Source: Streptomyces sp. NBC_01689
Lineage (GTDB): Bacteria; Actinomycetota; Actinomycetes; Streptomycetales; Streptomycetaceae
Direction: 5' to 3'
DNA length: 64,000 nt
Assembly (NCBI RefSeq): GCF_036250675.1
Contig: NZ_CP109592.1
Location: 5,580,001-5,644,000, forward strand
Positions within the stretch are counted from its first letter, which is position 1, and each line of letters opens with the position of its first letter. The notes beneath the pieces are model-generated. The model made no database searches. It saw only the letters and a program-made list of their open reading frames with translations, and was not told the DNA's origin. Both the position numbers and the translations under genes were made by a program. This document shows, in pieces, positions 42,238 through 48,788 of the stretch.

Positions 42238-43806
42238 TCAGACGCCCGACGGGCTGGCCGACGCTCCGTCCGCCTGGGCCGGGACCGCCGCGGCGGCCGC
42301 CCCGTCGCCGTCGTCGTCCGTGTTGATCTTCTCGATGATCGCGTCCCGCTCCGGTGTGTCCTCGGGCTTGACCAGGCCGATGAGGATGTACAGGACGAGG
42401 GAGATGACCATCGGGAGGGAGACCTGGTACTCCAGTTTCACGTCCGTGCGCTGGGAGAAGTCCAGGTGGTAGTTGCCGAAGAAGAACGCGAGCAGACCGC
42501 AGGCCCAGCTGGTGAGGGCCGCCGTCGGTCCGGACTTACGGAACGGCCGCAGCAGTCCGAGGATGAACGGGATCGCGATCGGACCCATCAGGCCGGCCAC
42601 CCACTTGATGACCACCGTGATGATGTCCTTGAAGGTCGGTGAGTTGACCTGTGTGGCGACGGCCATCGACAGACCGAGGAACGCCACCGTGGTGACGCGT
42701 CCGGCGATCAGCCCGGCCCGGGTGTCCCAGGCCCGCGCGGCCTTCGAGAGGACCGGTGCGACGTCCCGGGTGAACACGGCGGCGATGGCGTTGGCGTCCG
42801 AGGAGCACATGGCCATCGTGTGGGAGAAGAAGCCCACCACGACCAGGCCCAACAGCCCGTGCGGGAGCAGCTGTTCGGTCATCAGGCCGTACGCGTCGGA
42901 GCCGTCCGGCTTCTTCGCGGTGACGAGCAGCGGCGACAGCCACATCGGGATGAAGAGGATCACCGGCCAGACGAACCACAGGCCGGCCGAGAGGAACGCC
43001 GACTTCGTGGCCTGCTTCGCGCTGCCCGTCGCCATGTAGCGCTGGGCCTGGTTCCACATGCCGCCGTTGTACTCGAAGAGCTTGATGAAGAGGTACGCGA
43101 TGAAGAAGACGGTCAGGTAGGGGCCCGCGAAGCCGTTCGCGTGACCGTGCAGCTTCGGCGAGTCCAGCGCCTTGGACAGGCCGCCCTGATCGGAGATCTT
43201 GTTCAACGCGATGATCAGCATCGACAGACCGGCCAGCAACTGGATGACGAACTGGCCGAGTTCGGTGAGCGCGTCGGCCCACAGCCCGCCGATCGTGCAG
43301 TACACGGCGGTGATGCCGCCGGTGATCAGGATGCCCTGGGTCAGCGTGACCCCGGTGAAGACGCTCAGCAGGGTGGCGATGGCCGCCCACTTCGCGCCCA
43401 CGTCCACGATCTTCAGCAGGATGCCGGACCAGGCGAGCGCCTGCTGGGTCGAGACGTTGTAGCGGTCCTTGAGATATTCGAGCGGCGAGGCCACGTGCAG
43501 CCGGGACCGCAGGCGGTTCAGCCGGGGCGCGAAGAGCCGGGCGCCGAGCAGCACGCCGATGGCGATGGGCAGGGCCCAGGTGACGTACGACGTGATGCCG
43601 TAGGTGTACGCGATACCGGCGTACCCGGTGAACATCACCGCGCTGTAGCCCGACATGTGGTGCGAGATGCCGGACAGCCACCAGGGCATCTTGCCGCCCG
43701 CGGTGAAGAAGTCGCTGACGTCGTCCACACGTTTGTGGGACCAGACTCCGATCGCGGTCATGACGCCGAAGTACGCGACCAGGACGGCCCAGTCGAGACC
43801 GTTCAT
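42238..43806 (-). CDS. Sodium:solute symporter (SSS family)
   Basis: A 522-residue membrane protein with about 13 hydrophobic helices, starting WAVLVAYFGVMTAIGVWS. Family motifs include DFFTAGGKMPWWLSGISHHMSGYSAVMFTGYAGIAY and HTMAMCSSDANAIAAVFTRDV. SSS transporters bring sugars, amino acids, organic acids or vitamins into the cell with Na+. The tail (about 490-522) is Asp/Ala-rich and cytoplasmic. It is single, facing the ADP-ribosylglycohydrolase-like gene. The substrate is unknown. Confidence 0.92.
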   Translation of the reverse strand: MNGLDWAVLVAYFGVMTAIGVWSHKRVDDVSDFFTAGGKMPWWLSGISHHMSGYSAVMFTGYAGIAYTYGITSYVTWALPIAIGVLLGARLFAPRLNRLRSRLHVASPLEYLKDRYNVSTQQALAWSGILLKIVDVGAKWAAIATLLSVFTGVTLTQGILITGGITAVYCTIGGLWADALTELGQFVIQLLAGLSMLIIALNKISDQGGLSKALDSPKLHGHANGFAGPYLTVFFIAYLFIKLFEYNGGMWNQAQRYMATGSAKQATKSAFLSAGLWFVWPVILFIPMWLSPLLVTAKKPDGSDAYGLMTEQLLPHGLLGLVVVGFFSHTMAMCSSDANAIAAVFTRDVAPVLSKAARAWDTRAGLIAGRVTTVAFLGLSMAVATQVNSPTFKDIITVVIKWVAGLMGPIAIPFILGLLRPFRKSGPTAALTSWACGLLAFFFGNYHLDFSQRTDVKLEYQVSLPMVISLVLYILIGLVKPEDTPERDAIIEKINTDDDGDGAAAAAVPAQADGASASPSGV

Positions 43807-44182
43807 GTGCCCCCTCCAGGGGTCCGCCTTGTGAACCTGCAGTTACCGGACGGCACTTCGCCAGTACGCCTGGGTCCCCCCGCTCGGCCGGGGCCGAGTG
43901 TCCGGGGAGGGCGGAGCCCCCGTGCGGGAGCGGGGACTTGGGGGATTGAACCGCCGTTCGGAGGGAGCGGTCAAGACCCTTCGCGGTCATGGATATGAAC
44001 GCAGATCAGAAAGCAGAACGATTTTGCCTCTACTTTACCTCCCGGGCGGTTGTCGTGTCCGTGACGGGGACCACACCATGAGCGGGCACTTCGCCAGCAC
44101 ATCGACAGGACGACCTAGGTGACGACGGGCGTACGGGATGCGGGTCCCGTGCGGCCTGGAAGGGAGGACGGGACGGTCACGG
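43807..44182. other. Intergenic region upstream of symporter
   Basis: 376 bases between the symporter start and the stop of the SDR. It should contain the symporter promoter. A moderately AT-rich stretch near 43985-44040 stands out, but no gene or clear dyad is seen. Confidence 0.4.
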
Positions 44183-44968
44183 CTACCGCATGATCTCGCC
44201 GGCGTTCACGAGCAGGGACTGCCCCGTGATCGCCCGGGCCCGGTCCGAGGCCAGGAACACCGCGGCGTCCGCGACGTCGCCGTCGGTGGCCAGCTCGGGC
44301 AGCGCCATCCGCCCGGTGAGCCGCTCCAGGACGTCGGCCTCCGGCACGCCCTCGGTGTACGCGGTGAACTGGACGTACGCCTCCACCGGCGGCCCCCACA
44401 TCCAGCCGGGCAGCACGGTGTTGACCCTGATCCGGTGCGGGCCGAGCTCCCGCGCCATGGAGTACATCGCGCTCGTCAGCGCGCCCTTCGAGGCCGCGTA
44501 CGCCGCCTGTCGCACCTGTGACGGGGCGGCCACCGACGACTGCGTCCCGATGACGACGACCGAGCCGCCGCACACCTTCAGCGCGGGCAGGCAGGCCCGG
44601 GTCATCCGCAGGGTCCCCAGCAGGTTCACGTCGATGACCGACCGCCAGGTGGCGAAATCCGCGTCCTCCAGGCCGCCGAAGTAGCTGTCCCAGGCCGCGA
44701 CATGGACGACCGCGTCGATCCGCCCGAACCGCTCCGTGGCCAGTGCGGCCAGCGCCTCGCACTGCGCCTCGTCCGTGATGTCCGTGGCCCGGTACGCGGT
44801 GTGCGCGCCGTCCGGGTCGAGGTCGGCGGCCGACTTGGCGAGATTGGCCTCGGTGCGCGCCCCGAGGACCGCGTTCCCCCCGTCGCGCACGACGGCCGCC
44901 GCGACCTGGTGGCCGAGTCCGGCGCCGACGCCCGAAACGACCACGGTCCTGCCCGCGAGCAATGTCAT
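44183..44968 (-). CDS. SDR-family oxidoreductase
   Basis: A 261-residue SDR: SGVGAGLG (12-19) as a variant cofactor loop, VHVAAWDSYFGG in place of the NNAG strand, and Ser144/145, Tyr157 and Lys161 as catalytic residues. The C-terminal ATDGDVADAAVFLASDRARAITGQSLLVNAG closes the fold. It is divergent from the gene at 45116, and regulon dyad 9 lies between them, 95 bases from this start. This places it with the catabolic regulon although it is 14 kb from the next member. Confidence 0.88.
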   Translation of the reverse strand: MTLLAGRTVVVSGVGAGLGHQVAAAVVRDGGNAVLGARTEANLAKSAADLDPDGAHTAYRATDITDEAQCEALAALATERFGRIDAVVHVAAWDSYFGGLEDADFATWRSVIDVNLLGTLRMTRACLPALKVCGGSVVVIGTQSSVAAPSQVRQAAYAASKGALTSAMYSMARELGPHRIRVNTVLPGWMWGPPVEAYVQFTAYTEGVPEADVLERLTGRMALPELATDGDVADAAVFLASDRARAITGQSLLVNAGEIMR

Positions 44969-45063
44969 CGCGGTCTCCCCCTCCCTCGTACGGTCCGGTC
45001 CGTCCCCGGGCCGGAGTGCCCGGCGGCCCGCTCGCCCCGGGGTGCGCGGCTATGGCGCTTTGT

Positions 45064-45078
45064 CTGACGGAGCGTCAG
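45064..45078. promoter_or_regulatory. Regulon dyad 9: CTGACG-GAG-CGTCAG
   Basis: A perfect 6+6 repeat, 37 bases before the GTG at 45116 and in the divergent region with the SDR at 44183-44968. Confidence 0.78.
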
Positions 45079-45115
45079 AGTATGGGCGACCGGCGGAGGA
45101 AGGAAGGGGAACGAC

Positions 45116-45955
45116 GTGAGTGAGGAAACCCGCAGCGAGGTGTACGCGGAACTGGCCGCCCTCGGCCCGTACGGAGTCCGCCCGGGCCACGCGCTGATCA
45201 CCTTGGTCGAGCCGCACCCGGGCCACGAGTACGCGTACAACCGCTGGTACGAGGACGACCACTACTACGCCGGGGCGATGGCCATGCCGTGGATGTACGC
45301 CGGCCGCCGCTGGGTCGCCACCCGCGACCTCCAACTCCTGCGCCTGCCCGAGAAGTCGGCGATCGCCCAGCCCGTCACCGCCGGGTGCTACCTCTCGACG
45401 TACTGGGTCACCGAGGGCCGCTACGACGACCACATGAAGTGGACCGTCGGGATCAACAGGCGGCTGAACCGCGACGGCCGGGTCTACCAGGACCGGACGC
45501 ACGTCTTCACGGCCTTCCAGGACCACGAGGCGACGGTGTACCGGGACGGTGCCGCCGGTCCCCGCGACCACCATGCCCTCGACCACCCCTATGCCGGACT
45601 GGTCCTGGAGGTGATCGACGCCGAAAGCCCTGAGCGGCGGCCCGAGTTGCTGGAGTGGCTGCGCTCCCGGCACCTGCCCCGCCGGCTCGCGCACTCCCCG
45701 GCCGCGATGGTCACGGTCTTCCGCCCCACCCCGCTGCCCCGGGACCGCATGACGTACGTGAAACAGGTCGAGGGCGTCGGCACCCGGCTGACCCTGCTGT
45801 GGTTCCTGGAGACCGACCCGCGCGAGTGCTGGGACGCGCACTTCGCCGGACGCGGGACAGAGGCGGCCGAAGAGGGCCTGGGCAGGGTCGAGTTGATGGC
45901 GCCCTTCATCCCCACGGTGCCGGGGACGGACCGGTACGTGGACCTGCTGCGCTGA
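45116..45955 (+). CDS. Hypothetical protein, possible duplicated EthD-like alpha/beta barrel
   Basis: A 279-residue soluble protein. The first half contains HALITLVEPHPGHEYAYNRWYEDDHYYAGAMAMPWMYAGRRWVA, which has the strand-(WY)xxxH-helix look of EthD/dimeric alpha-beta-barrel proteins; the second half has LTLLWFLETDPRECWDAHFAG, perhaps a second copy. Such domains occur in small oxygenases and accessory proteins of degradation clusters. The GTG is preceded by GGAAGGGGAA. Divergent from an SDR and placed behind dyad 9, it is predicted to belong to the regulon. The fold call is tentative and no catalytic function is claimed. Confidence 0.7.
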   Translation: MSEETRSEVYAELAALGPYGVRPGHALITLVEPHPGHEYAYNRWYEDDHYYAGAMAMPWMYAGRRWVATRDLQLLRLPEKSAIAQPVTAGCYLSTYWVTEGRYDDHMKWTVGINRRLNRDGRVYQDRTHVFTAFQDHEATVYRDGAAGPRDHHALDHPYAGLVLEVIDAESPERRPELLEWLRSRHLPRRLAHSPAAMVTVFRPTPLPRDRMTYVKQVEGVGTRLTLLWFLETDPRECWDAHFAGRGTEAAEEGLGRVELMAPFIPTVPGTDRYVDLLR

Positions 45956-45956
45956 A

Positions 45957-45972
45957 CCGGGGGAGTCCCCGG
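45957..45972. terminator. Short hairpin after 45116-45955 gene
   Basis: CCGGGG and CCCCGG form a 6-bp stem with a 4-base loop, followed by GGGAAA, just after the stop codon. Confidence 0.4.
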
Positions 45973-46084
45973 GAAAGGGCCGAGCCCCCTCGGCCGGGAC
46001 GGCGGGCCAGTCGAGAGGGCTCTGTCTGTGGTGCGTATGCGGTTGGTCGGTGCAGTTGTGGATGTCGGCGAAGATGTCGATGCA

Positions 46085-46294
46085 TCAGGCGAGGTCGAAA
46101 GCCCCCCGGCTCACCTCTGCCACGAAGGCGTTCCACGAGTTCGCGGGGAACGCCAGCGTGGGGCCCTCGGGGACCTTGGAGTCCCGAACGGCCATCGCCG
46201 CGAGAACCGGGGACTTGACCTCGACACATGCGCCGTTGCCGGTCGAGTACGAGGATTTGGTCCACGTGTCCGTGGCGCCTTGCTGGATTGCCAT
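46085..46294 (-). CDS. DUF397 small protein
   Basis: A 69-residue DUF397 protein: TWTKSSYSTGNGACVEV, AVRDSKVPEGPTLAFP and a WNAF motif. It is the partner of the XRE-DUF5753 regulator at 46544, which lies 249 bases upstream on the same strand. The gap between the two is larger than the usual overlap and carries its own dyad (46403-46420), so the DUF397 gene may also have its own promoter. The ATG at 46294 gives the normal family length. Confidence 0.85.
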   Translation of the reverse strand: MAIQQGATDTWTKSSYSTGNGACVEVKSPVLAAMAVRDSKVPEGPTLAFPANSWNAFVAEVSRGAFDLA

Positions 46295-46402
46295 GATTGC
46301 TCCGATAGCCAGTCGTCGAGTTGCTGTCACCGCACCGCGGATCCGCTGGGAACTCGCGGTGCGGTTTACGCCAACGTTGTTGCTTGATGGCGTGATCGAC
46401 GC

Positions 46403-46420
46403 TACTCGCCAACATCGGCG
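46403..46420. promoter_or_regulatory. Dyad CTCGCC-N6-GGCGAG before DUF397 gene
   Basis: Perfect 6-bp arms in the 249-base gap between the XRE and DUF397 genes, about 110 bases from the DUF397 start. It could be an operator or an attenuator hairpin. Confidence 0.35.
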
Positions 46421-46543
46421 AGCGAAGCGACTATTCACTCGACCGGGTGGCATGTTCCAGTGAGGTCTTCCGCCTTTGCGGAGCGAGGGTGTACATTGCT
46501 CCACTTCTCTTTCAGGGGTGCGTGCGCGGCGCGGGAACACGCC

Positions 46544-47401
46544 TCAACGCGCGTACTCCTTGGCGATGTCGGCGATGAGCTGTCGTGACTGCTCGACGTT
46601 CAGCGCCTGCGCCCTCAGGTGCTCGTACATCACGCTGTACTTCTGGACGTCGTTCGCCTTCTCCAGGTACAGGTCGCTGGTGACACCCTCGATGTAGACG
46701 ACGCTGGAGTCCGCCGCGTCGGGGAACTCCAGGATCGCGTACTGGCCGTTGAGGCCCGGGTGCGCGCCCATGTCGAACGGGATCACCTGCACCGTGACGT
46801 GCGGGAACTGGGACTGCTCCACCAGATGCTCCAACTGGTCGCGCATGAGGGAGCGGTTCCCGACCACCCGGCGCAGCGCGGACTCGTCGAGGACGGTCCA
46901 CAGCCGCAGCGGGTTGTCCGGGGCGGAGATGCGTTCCTGCCGTCGCAGACGTACCTGGACACGCTTGTCGATGTCGGCGGGTGCCGTCTCGGGCAACGCG
47001 CCCGCGATCAGCGCCTCCGCGTACGGGCGGGTCTGGAGCAGGCCGGGGACGACCTGGGGGTCGTACACCCGCAGGCTCGCCGCGTCGGTCTCCAGACCGA
47101 TGTAGACGCTGTACGGGATGTCACCGAAGGAGTGCCACCAGCCCTGCTGGCGCGAGTCCTTGGCCATCTGCATCAGCGAGTCGACGATCCGGTGGTCCTC
47201 GACCTCGTAGACCCCGCACAGGTCGCGGACGTCGCGCTGGCTGATGCTGCGCCGCCCGTTCTCCAGCCGGCTGATCTTCGACTGCGAGACCAGCAGACGC
47301 TCGGCGACCTCTTCGGCCGTCATGCCCTTGAGTTCGCGGAGCCGGCGCAGCTCCTGGCCCAGCCGGCGCCGCCGGACGGTGGGATTGACACTTGACGCCA
47401 C
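46544..47401 (-). CDS. XRE-family regulator with DUF5753 domain
   Basis: A 285-residue regulator. The N-terminal helix-turn-helix is GMTAEEVAERLLVSQSKISRLENGRR (about 26-51); the DUF5753 domain contains SLRVYDPQVVPGLLQTRPYAEAL, RRQERISAPDNPLRLWTVLDESALRR and FPHVTVQVIPFDMGAHPG. It is the second XRE-DUF397 system of the window, not closely similar to the first (5309-6303). A perfect dyad at 47440-47457 lies 39-56 bases before the ATG and is a candidate self-binding site. Related pairs (Scr1/Scr2 of S. coelicolor) affect antibiotic production. Confidence 0.9.
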   Translation of the reverse strand: MASSVNPTVRRRRLGQELRRLRELKGMTAEEVAERLLVSQSKISRLENGRRSISQRDVRDLCGVYEVEDHRIVDSLMQMAKDSRQQGWWHSFGDIPYSVYIGLETDAASLRVYDPQVVPGLLQTRPYAEALIAGALPETAPADIDKRVQVRLRRQERISAPDNPLRLWTVLDESALRRVVGNRSLMRDQLEHLVEQSQFPHVTVQVIPFDMGAHPGLNGQYAILEFPDAADSSVVYIEGVTSDLYLEKANDVQKYSVMYEHLRAQALNVEQSRQLIADIAKEYAR

Positions 47402-47801
47402 GGGACGTGCACCTCCGGCTGCGGGCCTCTACTTTGCGTATCTGCTGTTGAGCAGATTGCCACCAAGGTGCTTTCTACCGCTGGGAAACACCGGATATGC
47501 GCTGGGTACGGGCCAGTTCGCGGATTCGGAGGGTCCCGGTGCGCCCCTCGCGCGCCCGCGCGTTCCAGCGGCGCTTACCGGGCGCATATGCGTCCCGGGT
47601 TCGAATGCGGCCGCGCGGGGCGGCGGAGCCGTGTCGTCGTCCGGACGTACGGCCCGCCGCCCCGCGCGAGCCGGCGGCTCCCGAACCGGATCCTGGGGAC
47701 TGCGGTGCGGCGCTGGGTGATGCGGGTGGTGCTCGGCGGTGCTGGGTACTGCGGGTGGTGCGTGCGACGGTGTCCGCCGGTGCGTGCCGTGGGACTGCGG
47801 C
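47402..47801. other. Intergenic region between XRE and GPP34 genes
   Basis: 400 bases. The first 60 hold the XRE leader and dyad; the rest is Ala/Arg-coding-like GC-rich sequence without a start, ribosome site or known family on either strand. Confidence 0.45.
47440..47457. promoter_or_regulatory. Dyad ATCTGCT-GTTG-AGCAGAT before XRE
   Basis: Perfect 7-bp arms with a 4-base centre in AT-richer sequence where the XRE promoter is expected. It is a candidate autoregulatory operator. Confidence 0.55.
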
Positions 47802-48557
47802 TCAGTGGACCACGGCGCGCGCCATGGAACCGTGGCGCGGTTGCATCGGAACACCGCTGGCGGGTTCCGGTACGGACCTGACTCCGGCGGTGGCCGGACG
47901 GCCTGCCGGTGCCGGGCTGCGGCGCGGCTGTGCGGCCGCACCGTTCTGAACGTCCATGACCGCGTGGGCGACGAGGCCGCCCATGGGGTCGTGTCTGATC
48001 AGGTCCCGCAGCCGGGAGCGGGACGAGCGTCCCTCGTTACCCGGGTACAGGTGCTTGCCGAGACCGACCGCATGGGCCAGCGCGGCGAGCGCCGCGGTCC
48101 GCGGGTCCGGCGGTACGCCGGTGCGGATCGCGCTGTCCAGCCGGGACCTGATCTCCCGGCTGATCTCCGTGTCCGTCGCTTGGTAGCGAGTCGTCGGAAG
48201 CACCCCGCACATCTGGCCGGCCACGGCATGGACCATGCCGCACCTCTCCAGATGCGAGAGGTAGGTCTGGCGAAGTCCCAGTCGGGGCCCGCCGATCCAG
48301 TTGACCGCGCGTACGGGTGCTCCGCGTCGGCGAAGCAGTTCCAACGCACAGTCGAGTGTCGGATCTCCAGTCGGCCGTGGTGCCACCACGGCGATACGAT
48401 CCCCGTCTGGGGCTATCCGTCCGGCCAGCGCCAGCTCTACTAGCTGTGCTCCGGCCAGACCGAGGTCGAGCGACTGCGGCTGTGCGGTGGTACCCGTGGT
48501 CGGGTCCAACGCCAGCAGCAGAAGCTCCTCCGGAAGTGTTCTGCGGCTCCTGCCCAT
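47802..48557 (-). CDS. GPP34 (GOLPH3-like) family protein
   Basis: A 251-residue protein of the GPP34 fold: TLPEELLLLALDPTTGT at the start, LGLAGAQLVELALAGRIAPDGDRI, and a C-terminal TAALAALAHAVGLGKHLYPG segment. Eukaryotic GOLPH3 binds phosphoinositides; bacterial members are common in Streptomyces, with no firm function. The final 50 residues are Pro/Ala-rich. It is divergent from the carboxypeptidase gene with about 230 bases between. Confidence 0.87.
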   Translation of the reverse strand: MGRSRRTLPEELLLLALDPTTGTTAQPQSLDLGLAGAQLVELALAGRIAPDGDRIAVVAPRPTGDPTLDCALELLRRRGAPVRAVNWIGGPRLGLRQTYLSHLERCGMVHAVAGQMCGVLPTTRYQATDTEISREIRSRLDSAIRTGVPPDPRTAALAALAHAVGLGKHLYPGNEGRSSRSRLRDLIRHDPMGGLVAHAVMDVQNGAAAQPRRSPAPAGRPATAGVRSVPEPASGVPMQPRHGSMARAVVH

Positions 48558-48788
48558 CCATGCCTCCCCGCGTGGATGAATGACAGGGTGACCCCTCTCA
48601 CAATGGTCTGTCGAGAGTGCGTGACCGGTTCGTAGTGGAACCAGCAGGTATGTCGTTCTCGTCTACCGCTGGGGTTAAGCCCGCACACAGGACACTGGTA
48701 CATGGTTCGGACAGCGATGTCCGGGCAGCGGGTCAAGGGATTCACGGTTCGTTGGGCGCCCGGTGGGTGGCGCACGGAGGAGGCATCG

